A stretch of 64,000 bases of DNA from Hygrocybe punicea (GCA_963556145.1 OY744467.1:2852001-2916000), one strand, 5' to 3'. Positions 12,726 to 23,740 are shown, counted from the stretch's first letter. Translations and numbers: made by a program. Notes: generated by a model from the letters alone, not told the origin.

Positions 12726-14803
12726 ATGGAATCCTTTGAGACAGACGAGGAAACCCAACAAGAACAATTGGCTGTGCCCGAAAGCGTACATCCAGGTGAC
12801 GTTGGCGAATCAGAGTCTGACGCAGGCATTGAGCCAAGGTGGACCTTCCCACAGCGTTCAAAAATTTCTTCTACTAATCTTTCTCTTCCAATGACAGAGA
12901 TATAGCGCTCACTCGCATCGAGGACCTCGTGCTCTCCTTCCTTACACAGCTCAGCGATTCGCTTCCACCTCCTAGGCCAATGGAGTATAATGAATTCGGG
13001 GAGGTGGGTGTAACAATGGACAAGACACACTTCAAGTGCAAGAAAATCGAATTGCGGTTGTCCGACCGCAGGAAAATCCGGCAAGACGGGTGCGATAACG
13101 TCCTCACGTTTGCCTACCACCGATAACATACTACACGCAGCTCGTTGGGTATTCGGTCATTTTGCTATCCAAAGAATTCCAGAGGTGCAAGCGCAAAGCC
13201 TCTCGGTCAGTGCATACTCGCCGAGAAAATCAACATGAACTCATTTAGTGGTGTCTTGCAAAGCCCAACTATATAGGGTGCTCGATCTGACTCACGAGGC
13301 GCTAGTAGACGGTATTCCTGCAACCAAACGGTGAGTGTCATTATATGCGCTACCTATGTCATCTCACTGATCAGTTGTGCGAAGAGATATGTATTACAAG
13401 GACGTTTCTCTCTTTAAGTCACAAGCTGTGATAGATCGAGTTTGTCTTGCCAACTATATGGGAGGATGATGTGATTGACCCGCTTCTGTTACTTTAGCTC
13501 ATTGATGATCTCGCTGCCACATTCGATCTCGAGCGTTCGGACCTTAATGTTGTTAGTGGCATATCCAACCGTCATGCTTATAGCAACAAACATATCTTTG
13601 TATTTGTTACTAAGCGCGCTACATCAAAAGGACTCGTCTGCGGCGCTGTTCTCGAAATTTACCTTTTTGGAGGGGGAATTCTACGAGTGAGCGACTCCGA
13701 GGTTCACACCCTTTTGTATTCTTGTCGAAGACCGCTATCGATATCATATTTAGGGCACTCTCATTCTCCCTGGAGAGGCTATATCACACTTTGAAGTCAA
13801 GGAAGATGTTTCTTGGGTTTTGATCGTCGAGAAAGATGTGAGTCCCAGCAAGGCGAAATTCTCTTTGATCCTTTGGTGACATTTCTCAGGCTGTTTTCCA
13901 AGCCCTTTGCTGGCTGAAGTTGACCAACCATCCGTCTATGCCCGGCCGAGGGATCATCATCACTGTTGAGCCGTTCTGTCTTTTGTTGGCGCGTTTGCTC
14001 AGATTCGAGCTTTTCCAGGGAAAAGGATACCCTGACATGGCTACCCGTCAATTCGTCAAAACATTATCAGATAATCTTCCTTCAACGTGCATTCATGTCT
14101 ATGGTTCCAGCTGCAGCGCTGACATCTGATAGAACAGCGTCCCGATACTCGCACTAGTCGATGGGGACCCATATGGTATTGATATACTGTCAGTGTACAA
14201 ATTCGGGAGCGCCGCTCTCAAGCACGAGAACGACAAACTGGCAGCTGGACGCGTTGAGTGGGTGGGTGTCTGGGCCAGTGAACTAGCCAAGTGTGTGTTC
14301 TTTGACTTCCCACAACTGATGGGCACACTGTATGTTTTGGGACATAGTTTGGATATTGATAAAGATACCTTGATCCCGATTACTCGGAATGACGAGAAGA
14401 AGGTTCTTATTCTTATTTCACTCGACGATTTTTTATAAAGAAACACGGACGTACTGACATTTCAGGCACGTGCGATGTTACGTCGCTCACCCGTTATAAT
14501 GCCGTGGAGATGGAAGTTCGTCTCGAGTTTGTCATAACTGACCATCACAGCTGGAATTATCCACCCAACAGGAAAGAACTCATGCATATGCTGCATACTC
14601 GACGCAAGGCCGAAATCGAGATTGTATCCTCCATACAGTTGTCCTCGCTATGGTCCAACACTCAAAATCAACGTAATCCCAGCCTGCTCGCTTTCACTCC
14701 AGAAAGCTCGTCTTCTTCACAAGTCTCAGTGTCGCCATCAACATCCATGCTGCTGCGCTATCTGTGCGACAAGTTGACCGGTTTCGTGTCTCCTTACGCT
14801 TAA
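12726..14803 (+). CDS. spo11: meiotic double-strand-break protein Spo11 (Top6A family), 449 aa
   Basis: Topoisomerase VI A-like protein that makes the meiotic double-strand breaks. Fourteen exons: 12726-12838, 12898-13089, 13141-13205, 13264-13330, 13385-13439, 13498-13551, 13615-13701, 13754-13837, 13890-13964, 14019-14086, 14138-14290, 14348-14402, 14466-14515, 14572-14803; total 1350 nt. The winged-helix region holds the catalytic tyrosine context ATKRDMYYKDVSLFKSQ. The Toprim domain shows WVLIVEKDAVFQAL (metal-binding Glu) and ALVDGDPYGIDILSVYKFG (the DxD motif). GKGYPDMATRQF, ITRNDEKKARAML and MLHTRRKAEIEI are further family blocks. No frame break is seen, so a functional copy is likely. 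It starts 91 bp after the BTB stop and is the last intact gene before the repeat cluster. The exon 1-2 junction is the least certain part. Confidence 0.92.
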
Positions 14804-14855
14804 CTTGGTGCCGTTTGTTGTTGGATTTGATCATATTCAGAAATCAAATGCTTCC

Positions 14856-14890
14856 TCATCAGGAAAACCTGATATTACTTATTCTTACTT
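14856..14890. repeat. isolated transposon terminus (CATCAGGAAAACC type)
   Basis: CATCAGGAAAACCTGATATTACTT closely matches both ends of the inverted-repeat element at 39295-39947. Only one end is present here, so it looks like a relic. Confidence 0.45.
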
Positions 14891-15061
14891 AATGCGACCT
14901 AATCAATCACCTTCAGTTGTCTGACGTGTTGAAATGAAAGTTTAGATGAATTAGCCAAAAAGGGTGGCCTCATCCTGAAACAGCAATGAGGTCCCCAAAA
15001 GAAGTGTATTTTGTTGAAAAATACAGATGGCAAGAACGGGGCGGAACTGTAGAAGGCTAAC

Positions 15062-15264
15062 GTAGTGTTGCCTAAACTCAGCTGGTCAGAAAAAGCTGAT
15101 CCTGATCCTGATTTTTTGGTGCACAACCAGCTTTCTTGTTGACTGGTATTTGGTAGCTATGGTCTATAGCTACCAAATACCAGTCAACAAGAAAGCTGGT
15201 TGTGCACCAAAAAATCAGGATCAGGATCAGCTTTTTCTGATCAGCTGAGTTTAGGCAACACTAG
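15062..15264. mobile_element. hairpin MITE with about 95-bp arms
   Basis: A near-perfect palindrome runs from TAGTGTTGCCTAAACTCAGC to its complement GCTGAGTTTAGGCAACACTA, with a centre near 15163 and about 10 bp of loop. The flanks are GGCTAACG (left) and GGCTAATG (right), a probable 8-bp target duplication with one mismatch, which points to the hAT superfamily. It has no coding capacity and abuts the 3' end of the DIRS-like element. Confidence 0.7.
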
Positions 15265-15378
15265 GCTAATGTGGTGGTTTTTATTTATTTTTTATTTATA
15301 AAAAGAGGTGGGCATACAAGAAAAACTCTGGGCCCTCTAATGTGACTAATGAGCAGGGCGATGGAAAAGCCCAGTTCA

Positions 15379-15648
15379 TCAGATCTGTCCCAAGAGTAAC
15401 ACTGCCTGCAGTGCAGGGTGTTTCCTGACATAGATTTTCCAAGCATCAGATTTCCAATGACCAATCGCCTGGATAAGGTGTGGCAGCACCCCAGATGCAG
15501 CCAGGTTCGTTGCGCCACCCAAGCAGAAAGACTGTCCACTGATCAATGTGTCCGGTAAAAAGCTGCGGAGGCAGTGTAAAAACCAGGAGTGGGTCGGGAT
15601 GCTGCCATCACAATGGAGCCATAGTTCTGGGTGGAGAGGATGCAGTTT
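15379..15648 (-). pseudogene. tyrosine recombinase C-terminal block (DIRS-like)
   Basis: The reading frame runs LHPLHPELW, then GGATNLAASGVLPHLIQAIG, then DAWKIYVRKHPALQAVLLLG to a TGA at 15379-15381. This is the C-terminal catalytic part of a DIRS-type recombinase with the expected nucleophilic Tyr in KIYVRKHP. The usual HSxR box before GGAT reads GQSFCLGGAT, so both the His and the Arg are replaced, a sign of decay. The N-terminal blocks lie beyond the inserted repeats. Confidence 0.75.
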
Positions 15649-16840
15649 GTTACGAGTTCTTTTAATTTATTAAAAGACTCGTTCTTTATCAGACCTGGTT
15701 CAGTGAGGGTTCGTAATTAATTAATTAATTAATTAATTGATTAATTAATAAAGTTGATCGCCTATAGACAGAATTTTTTTGTGCAAGAGATATGATTCTA
15801 CTTCTAATACTGGAAAATAAGATGCAGTTGGGGCCATGTGTGGACAAGCTTACATAAGCATCCAAATATGGGTTGTCTCAGAAAATACAAACTACCTTCT
15901 AATTATATTCAAAATATTCATACTGACTTCATTTCTTCTCAGAATCAGCTGAAATTTGAACTGCTGACTAAGATAACCATTTCGGGCAAGGTGTGACAGT
16001 CACATGTGACCACTCTAACCATATAAGGCAATTTCTGATATTGTATAGCAAATTTTTTACTGATCACAATGGTGACAGTCACATGTGACCAGTCTAACCA
16101 TATAAGGCAATTTTACACTATATATCCTAAATTTTGAGCTGATCACATGAGTCACAGTCACATGTGACCACTATTACTATATATGGAAATATCAGCCATA
16201 TAAGCAGAAATGAGCTTATTTCTGATTATCCACTATTATTTTTACTTCAAACATAAAATTCAATGTGATATCGCACATTATCTTATATGTTAATTGTATA
16301 TTAATCACTTATTAATGTGAGTAACAATCGTACAAATAAAATGAAAGAAAACAGACTTGTTTATGCTATGTGCAATATTAGCCCACTTAACAAGTACAGT
16401 AGTCTTCATATTGATGACTCATCTGTTGTACAGCATTCAAGGTCATGGAGAAGTAGGGTTGAGAAAATATAAGTCAATTGTTATTATACTATTTAGGAGA
16501 TGGTTATGTTTGGCAGTTGACCTGTTGCTCCTTGAACATTTCTTTTATGGCTGAGACTATTACAAGATGATACAGCACAGCAGACATAACAGTAAGTGAG
16601 GAGGTTGATGAAGACTGAAGACTCACTAGGCAGTTTTATTTTGTCTACTTTTTTTTATGTTGCTGAGGTGTGAGGTGGACTCATTAGAACAATTGGCAAT
16701 ATACAATATATGCTATATGTCTCATACTATATGTAAAATGCTTTATGCAACTTAATCTTATTGCTCACTTCATCATGGAAGTCGGAAGGGGAAAAAAGAA
16801 CTCGTTCATGCCATGCGTAGCACTGGCCCACTAAACAAGT
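15649..16840 (+). mobile_element. repeat copy X splitting the recombinase
   Basis: A 1.19 kb AT-rich element starting GTTACGAGTTCTTTTAATTT and ending GGCCCACTAAACAAG. The same sequence occurs in inverted orientation at 16958-19908, including CAAGCTTACATAAGCATCC against GGATGCTTATGTAAGCTTG. Three subterminal copies of a unit containing GTCACATGTGAC (15997, 16076, 16153) and a (TAAT)n tract at 15714 are present. There are no coding features; it is a non-autonomous element of unknown class. Confidence 0.65.
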
Positions 16841-16957
16841 TGTGGGAGGACAGGTAGTGTCAAAAAAGCTTGACAGGGTCATCAGGGGTCATTGTGGCAT
16901 GCACAAGAACTCGGTTCCCCTCGAAGAAACGGTCTGCCTTGTGTCCTGGCAGGAAAA
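16841..16957 (-). pseudogene. tyrosine recombinase middle block (DIRS-like)
   Basis: Only about 39 codons: FFLPGHKADRFFEGNR, then VLVHATMTPDDPVKLF. This matches the segment expected between the core-binding block ending at 19909 and the C-terminal block starting at 15648. It is sandwiched between the two inverted repeat copies, whose inner ends both read CTTGTTTAGTGGGCC when pointed outward. Confidence 0.75.
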
Positions 16958-17070
16958 ACTTGTTTAGTGGGCCAGTGCTGCGCATGGCATGAACGAGTTC
17001 TTTTTTTCCCCTCCTCACTTTCATAATGAAGTAAATAATAATATTAAATTGCATAAAGCATGTTACATGT

Positions 17071-18685
17071 TGTTACGGATCGCTTCTGCAGCGGGCTCCG
17101 GCAACAATCAACTTAACCAGGGATCGGATTCCAGAGGAGAGGACAGCAGTTTTCATTGTTGCTTATAGCTAAGACAACACTGCTAAGAAGGGGGGGTCAA
17201 GGTCTAATGTCATTGCGAGCCGTGGGGGTTACCCAAAACAAGATGAGTCTGCCCCAAGAACCAGACTAAACGTAAAGAAAGGAAAAGAAGAAAAAGTCCG
17301 AACCAACAACAAGGACAGTAGATATAGTGAATGGACTTGAGGGGAGGTAAATGGGAATCCAACCATGAAGCTACAATATGTCCAACTACACCATGTTTTC
17401 ACCATGAGGCGGACATGAGGCGTCCTCATGTCGATGTTCTCGCGATCCAACTGGAGGCCCGGGTGTCATTGAGGAATAGAGGGGGTCTGGATGACTCGGA
17501 TGATTTGTCATCGGATCATGTGATGTGCAGAATCGCCTATTCAGGGTCTACACTTGCTGTAACAGGCAAGTGCGCAGTCTGGCAAGTGCATTGCACGGTC
17601 GGGTCGAAGATGGGTATCGTCCAGTGTAGGATTGGTGATGAGAGTGTCTTGAGGTGGCGGGGACATAGCGACAAGGTCGGTATAAAGGAAAACAAAGGAA
17701 TGTATGGAGGGAAAACCAACTAGGATGGTGGGATGGTCGAGGTCAGACATGTGAACAGCATAAGCTGTACCGGATGATGATGTCTGTGTTGATGACGTAT
17801 CAAGGAGCAATGTCTTGTCCTGTCTGCGGAACAACGCGATCCACCTGATGTCGGTATTCGTCCAAGAAAGGGTATCATTGTAAACGAGTGTGGGAGGATA
17901 GATGGAAAAGGATAAATGAACGTGGGTCCAGGTTTCGAGTCATGGCATGAGTGACAAGCTGTGGGAACAAGTCGTCGGGTACTGCATTGAAGCGGTGTCG
18001 TGCGAACAATATACGATAGGGGTTGGTTCACTGTTTGGGAAGTCGTATGGTCTGTGGTCGAAGTCCAAAAGAGTATGCTCCGGCAATGGTCGGATTAGAG
18101 AGAACAGTGAAATGTCTCGTGATCGGGGATTGTTCAGAGTTCGCATGCAGGTGAGGAATGTCGTCGGATTGTCAGGGAAGATAATGGTAGGCACAGGGTA
18201 TGAATATGGAAACCAAATATCCGGGAATGGCAATTGTCAATTACGTGTCGGTATACTGTCGAGGCGGATGTCGGTTTCATCAATGAAGGAAGGTTGCCTT
18301 TTCCAGAGGCAAATCATGACGATGTAGAAACCGATCAGGAAGGTGATCGCTATGGCACCAATGATCATTACGGTTATGAACTGTTTGGTGAGGATAGCCA
18401 TTGTGCGTTGGTTTGGGAAGACAGTTTGTTGTACAGCGAAGACAATGAAAGTGACGTCCATTGGCAAGGCGACTATTCGGATACAGCAAGGTAACGTGGG
18501 TGTGTTCATGGTCGGTCTGGATTGTTCTAGAAGAAAGGATGAAAAGGGAACAAGAACAAGAACAAACAACGATGTCCAAAAGAAGACAAAAGGTAAAGGG
18601 GAACGAAAAAGGAAGGTATGGTAAAGTGGAATCGTCATCGTGAGTAGCAGTCGGGATCGGAGTTGCGGAGTTGAAAAATGTAACA
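17071..18685. mobile_element. 1.6-kb LTR-type element with CATGT target duplication
   Basis: It starts TGTTACGGAT and ends AAATGTAACA, so it has TG...CA ends with a TGTTAC/GTAACA inverted tip. It is flanked by CATGT at 17066-17070 and again at 18686-18690, a perfect 5-bp duplication. No internal second copy of the start is seen, so it is either a long solo LTR or a small non-autonomous retroelement. It is nearly the same length as the element at 47257-48866. Confidence 0.75.
18237..18638 (-). CDS. hydrophobic ORF inside the 1.6-kb element
   Basis: An uninterrupted reverse-strand frame of about 133 codons with two strongly hydrophobic stretches, FVFFWTSLFVLVLVPFSSF and, near the end, VMIIGAIAITFLIGFYIVM, followed by basic LWKRQ and the tail IDETDIRLDSI. 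It looks like a small two-span membrane protein if translated. Start codon and expression are uncertain and chance openness is possible. A reverse-strand membrane ORF also occurs in the other 1.6-kb element (47427-47855). Confidence 0.25.
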   Translation of the reverse strand: MTIPLYHTFLFRSPLPFVFFWTSLFVLVLVPFSSFLLEQSRPTMNTPTLPCCIRIVALPMDVTFIVFAVQQTVFPNQRTMAILTKQFITVMIIGAIAITFLIGFYIVMICLWKRQPSFIDETDIRLDSIPTRN

Positions 18686-19908
18686 CATGTGGTATAAGAC
18701 ATATAGCATATGTTGTATATTGATAAGCCCACCTCTCACCATAGCAACATAAAAAGTAGAAAAAATAAAACTACATAGCATGTCTCGACCTCCTCTCCCA
18801 CTGTCATGTCTTCTTTGCTTCATCATTATGCAATATTCTCATCCAAAAGAAAGAGCAACACATCAACTGTCAAATACAACTGCCTTGAAGCAGTATGATA
18901 ACAATTGACTTACATTTGCTCAACCCTACTTCTCCATAACCTTGCTACATAACAGATGATGACATGAAGACAGCTGTGCTTGAGTGGGCCAATGTTGCAT
19001 ATGGCATGAACAAAGTCTTGTTTCTGTCATTGGATTTTTATTTGGATGATTATTACGAACATCAATAAGTGATTTTACTTGAAATATATAATTAGCATAT
19101 AATATATACAGTAATATCACATTAAATTATATGTTTTAAGTAAAAATATCATTATATCATCTGAGTTACACTAAGTTCTACTTATATGACTGATAGTTCC
19201 ATATATAGTAACAGTGGTCACATGTGACTATAACTCCTGTGATCACCTCAAAATTTAGTATATATCGTATAAAATTGCCTTATATGGTTAGAGCGGTCAC
19301 ATGTGACTGTCACACCTTGACCGAAATGGTTATATTAGTCAGGAGTTCAATTTTTAGCTGAATCTGATAAGAATTGAGGCCAGTATAAATATTTTGAATA
19401 CAATTGCATTTGTGTAATAAATATGATGTGCAGTATGTGATTGAGCATATATTACACAAAATTACCATATATAGTCAGACTGGTCACATGTCACTGTCAC
19501 CAATATGATCAGCAAAAAATTTGCTATATAGTATCAAAAATTACCCTATATGGTTAGATTAGTCACATGTGACTGTCACACCTGACCCAAAATGTTCATA
19601 TTAGTCAGCAGTTCAAATTTCAGCTGATTCCGGTATGAATTGAAGCCAGTATGAATATTTTGAATATAATTAGAAGGTAATTTGTCTTTTCTGTGGCAAC
19701 CCATATTTGGATGCTTATGTAAGCTTGTCCAGACATGGCCACAATCACATGTGATTTTCCAGAACATCAAGTAGAATCATATCTCTTGCCTAAAAAAAAA
19801 TTCCTCTACATGCGATCAACTTTATTAATCAATTAATTAATTACAAACCCTCACTGAGCCTGGTCTGATAAAGAATGAGTCTTTTAATAAATTAAAAGAA
19901 CTCGTAAC

Positions 19909-20538
19909 TCAAAGGATTTTGTGTGGACAAGCATGCTGTCACAGAGGATGACTTTTTTGATAGTCTTGAAGTGAGAGCAAGTCGGGCCACGTAAGTTCTC
20001 CCAGCCATAAAAGTGCATGAAAGGCAGTGGAAGCTAACACTGTGAAGGTTATATCATCGTGGGAGCCTGAGAGGAGGTAAGTTGAGATGATATTAATAAG
20101 ATCCTCCCTTGATAAGGGATGGTGGTGTATGGTCCCGACTGCGTGCATTTTCTTGCAGCTGGCAAGTGTCTTTGTGACAAGATGGTGACGTTGGATTGAT
20201 TGGATATCTGGGAAGTAGGGTTCCAGCTGGTTACAAATACCTGAAAGATAGTTGTCAACTGACTGCGGTTTGATATGATGACACATAAAGACGACGTAAA
20301 AACTGAGCGTGTCAGGGGAGGGTGCGCAGGGTAAGTTATGATTGTGACAGAAGGAGATATATGAATTCAGGGCAGATGTGTAAGCGGCAGCAGTGCTAGG
20401 TTCAATGGAGCAGCCAATAGCAACCGCATGTTCATGCCGGAGGTGCTCAAGTGACCAGGCAGGGTGGGTGGGCTGCTTGGTCATTGGCAATGCAAGGGTC
20501 ATTTTATGGTTGCCCCAGCGTAACTCGAGGGGGTTCAA
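19909..20538 (-). pseudogene. tyrosine recombinase N-terminal core-binding block (DIRS-like)
   Basis: The frame includes STAAAYTSALNSYISFCHNH (the SAM-like core-binding helices), KPQSVDNYLSGICNQLEPYF, then LASTAFHALLWLGELTWPDL. In active relatives the last box reads LLRLGE with a catalytic Arg; here it is Trp. The frame continues to VHTKSFE before copy Y begins at 19908, and is taken up again by the block at 16841-16957. Confidence 0.75.
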
Positions 20539-23434
20539 AGGTGGAGATACTTAAATCCAGGGAATGTAGCAGTCTGACATCAACGTTGCCATGGGAGAGT
20601 GCATCAGCAACAATGTTGTGATCACCAGGGACATCAAAAATGCAGAATGTGAAATCATAGTCAAGGGAAAGGTTGATGGCATCCAACAGGATGGGGTTGT
20701 AGTTGTGGTTGGCACATAAAGAGTTGAACATGTCCACTGTGTTGGTATTGTCACAGAAAACTGCCACACGACGTGGCAAAGGTCAGACATTGTCAGTAAT
20801 GTAGTGTAAAATGGAGAGGACAGCAAGTGCCTCCAAAAAGAAAATAAAAGGAGGGGTGTCGGAAGTGATATGGTGCAATCCACCTATATGAAGACCAGTG
20901 GACCAGAAACCAAGGCCGGTGGGACACACATCGGAATAAAAGGTGACATCAGTCTGAGCAGCACTCCAAGTGGAGGAGTCAAGGATTGAGACACTGGATG
21001 ACTGTTCGATGTGATTGGCGATCAGGACAATTCACAGACCATGGTGATGTTTACCCAAATGGGAGCAAGTGAGCACGTCTTGCCAGCCATCTTGAAGTAA
21101 ACCATCAAGAGGCCAGGTCATAGGAGGGGGTAGATGTTAAGTGACCAGTTAATCCAGCCAGCCAGCTTCTGAAATTCATAAAGTGTTCAGCGTCTTTTTG
21201 CCACCACAAAGTTGCGGATTGCATGAGTGAGATCCGCGTGGGACTCTGGTGGCATGGTAATGGTCATTGCATTGGGGTCAACCTCGAAGCCAATAATCAT
21301 CAAGGTGGACCCCCATTCTTGTTTGCGTTCCTCGTGAGGGATGCCCCATAGATCCCATAGTGATAACAATGTTGTCTGTCGAGTAGGCATCAGTTTGCTG
21401 TAAGGTGCATAAAAAGTGAAGTCATCGTCAAAGTTCCACAAGAAGTTGTCATCAACATAAGTAAAAAGATCAACAATGAGGATTATGAATACCGCGATGT
21501 AATGGCGAGGTTGGGGTGGCTGCGGAACAGTAATCCTAGCCTGTGAGTGTCAGCGTAGAAGTGACGGTGGAATAGTCTAACTAGCTTCAGTATAAGGGTA
21601 AGGGATAGAAAGAGGAAAGCCGCCGACTAAGTACTACGACTATTGAGGAGACCGACCTAAGCCGACGATGTCGGGTATGGCAGGTTGGGAGTCGGGTGAC
21701 GAGCGGTACGATAATAAGGACAGTGGAATGATGGGAAGAGGGTCGAGAGACTGGGGAAAGTGTATGAGCGATATGTGCTACTGAGGGGGACTCTAAGAGA
21801 AAGGAAAAACGGGGACTGGTTTCTTATTTTGATATGGCACTTTGGGCACCTTTTTATACTACAAAAATCCCTATCTAAATTTGGACGAGAGTCCTCGGCT
21901 GATGAGAGAGAACAAAGGAGAGAGGAAATGGAGAAATAGGAGAAAGGTTGCGAGGCAACGATGACAGGAAAATGGAGGGGAGATGTAAAATCAGTGAAAA
22001 AGATGTAAAATACTTTCGTATATCTCCATAAGGGAGACGGTATGCGCTAACTGGGTAAGTCCAATGTCGGGATTCCAGTCTGATAAGATCCTTCTATGAT
22101 ATTTGAAACTCTGTGAGTATGGGAGCCAGTCCGATCCTGTACTGGAGTGGCCGTGCTAGTCGGTATGCACTGGGTTACATCGGGTTTGAGCGGGGATTGT
22201 TAGAGTTGTTGGGTTGGAGCGGATTCGTGATATGTCGGGTTTCCGGCCTCAGAGGGTGGAGAGCCCTCTACAGCGATCCAGGTGACAAGAGATGCGAAGG
22301 ACGCATAGACATGGCCACTGGCACCATTACCAAAATGGTTGCAGCAGTTGACATGGCGAAAACCGTCAATCATGATGACTTGATGAATTTGCCAGAGTGG
22401 ATGTACCGGAACGGTGCGATACGCATGTGAGATTTCCAGATGATTAAAGATTTATCAGGGTGTGTCGATCAGATGTGACAGAGTGCAGCGCCTAAATGGT
22501 GCATGTTATCCATCAGCACATAACGATCAGCATGGGGGATCATGGAGTTTTGGGAGAATGGTTCTGCGCTCTGGTCAACGACCATGTGCAACTTGGTCGA
22601 ATGGGGTTTGGGGACAACACCTAAAGGCATGCTATACATTCCAGGCAGTAAATCACGATCAAAAGAGGGGGAGAACTGACCGAGCACGACTTCAATATCA
22701 TGCTGTTCTAACAAGAAGGCTTTGTGGGCAGGATCATGGATTGGTCAAAACAAGTTGTCCCAAGTCATTGGGTAGGATGGATTGTTGGTCTTCACCCATG
22801 GCCAAAAGCCCTGATGAAGCGAACAGCAGATGGAATGTACGAAAGGTTGGTTGAGATGAGATCGTAGAAAACTTTCGAAGATGTCAACCTTAATTGGAGT
22901 GATGATGGTGAAGAGATCGGGGTGTTCTCGAATCGTTGTCAACACAGCATGATTTTGTAATTCATTAGTGGGGACATCAGGGACTGGTATTTCAGTGACA
23001 GTGGCAAGTGCAGTTGTGATGCGAGGGTTCGACTCATTGTCCCAAATCAGGTCTCTAGCATATTGGGGCTGTCTGGACCATAAATCAAGTTGGCTTAGGT
23101 GGGCAGTCTGTGCTGATGTGTCCAGTGGAGTGACATTTAGAGCAGATGTGTAAGTAGTTGCATTGTCCACGTGTGTTGGGGCATTTGCCTTCATTCCATC
23201 ATCTGCAAGGATCTTGTCTGTGACTGACTCCACGTTGTTCAGGTTTACAGTTGTTATGGTCCCATGTCTGTATCCAATGGATTTGTAGGTTAGTGAATTC
23301 GTGGTGATCGGTAAGTTCGATGTCTTGTCATTGGGAGGTTTGGATGCGAATTCCTTTGTCAAAACTGATGATTCATGAATGTTGCTCGACAGGGAGTGCT
23401 GCGAAGAGCCCAGTGATATAATGTCCATATCCAA
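20504..23434 (-). pseudogene. DIRS-like reverse transcriptase / RNase H
   Basis: Minus-strand order: a variable linker ending QGFWPWVKTNNPSYPMTWD (22745), RT start GMYSMPLGVVPKPHSTKLHM (22600), the palm motif DLFTYVDDNFLWNFDD at about 21440-21475, then RNase H with VAVFCDNTNTVDMF and DHNIVADALSHG (20.6-20.8 kb). Several frames are used, so there are frameshifts or stops. A solo LTR at 21499-22272 interrupts the palm just upstream of YVDDN. The sequences on both sides of that LTR continue in one frame, with WIAVFII spanning the junction. Confidence 0.75.
21499..22272. mobile_element. solo LTR, family 1 copy A (774 bp)
   Basis: It starts (T)GTAATGGCGAGG and ends CCCTCTACA. GCGAT flanks both sides (21494-21498 and 22273-22277). 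It is closely related to 30917-31710: shared blocks include GGGGTGGCTGCGGAA near the start, CATCTCCATAAGGGAGACG-like sequence, and the terminal GAGGG...CCCTCTACAGC. No internal coding region remains. Confidence 0.85.
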
Positions 23435-23692
23435 TTCATGGTGAGGGAATACAAAGAGAGTGGCTTTGACAGCTGGTTCCTAGGCTGTAATCCACTCACC
23501 ATGTGTTGTGACAGTTTTGGCAGGTGTGGTGACGCCAGTGGAGATCTTGATGTGTCCGACAACTTCCTTTTTCTTGGGAGATTGGATGATGGCAAAGAAG
23601 GCCAACAACATGTGGTCGAGCTCAACAGCTTGACTGGAGACGAGATTCGTCCATTCGGATTGGGGGAATTGCAGACAGTCTGGTGTGTTAAC

Positions 23693-23740
23693 TTGTTTAG
23701 TGGGCCAGTGCTTCACATGGCATGAATGAGTTCTTTTATC
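23693..23740 (-). repeat. third end of the X/Y repeat family
   Basis: ACTTGTTTAGTGGGCCAGTG, then CATGGCATGAATGAGTTCTTTT, matches the outer end of copy Y at 16958. It cuts the DIRS-like element on its 5' side. CTAAACAAGT occurs in inverted orientation at about 26273-26282, so a whole inserted unit may run from here to there. Confidence 0.5.

Larger units (their letters stand above)
16958..19908 (-). mobile_element. repeat copy Y (inverted partner of X), carrying a nested LTR element
   Basis: It starts CTTGTTTAGTGGGCCAGTGCTG and ends TAAATTAAAAGAACTCGTAAC, the reverse complement of copy X ends. Subterminal GTCACATGTGAC-type units recur at about 19207, 19299, 19489 and 19561. Removing the nested 17071-18685 element and one 5-bp duplication leaves about 1.33 kb, close to the 1.19 kb of X. 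Confidence 0.65.
15265..23692 (-). mobile_element. DIRS-like (tyrosine-recombinase) retrotransposon, heavily interrupted
   Basis: Reading the minus strand: an upstream linker and RT start (23434-22469), RT with YVDDN (21.4 kb), RNase H (20.8 kb), then a tyrosine recombinase in three separated blocks (20538-19909, 16957-16841, 15648-15379). The RT, RNase H, recombinase order is that of DIRS/Ngaro-type elements, which integrate without a DDE integrase. Three later insertions split it: two inverted copies of one repeat in the recombinase, and a solo LTR in the RT. Frameshifts and lost catalytic residues show it is dead. The 5' part is cut at about 23693 by another repeat. Confidence 0.8.

Noticed and set aside
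13003..13035. 33-nt intron in spo11 exon 2 (GTGGGT...TTCAAG)
   Set aside because: In-frame either way and shorter than any other intron here; kept as coding.
12620..13129. 169-codon open frame on the minus strand
   Set aside because: It lies antisense over spo11 exons 1-2 and their introns, has no domain, and ignores the well-supported plus-strand splicing.
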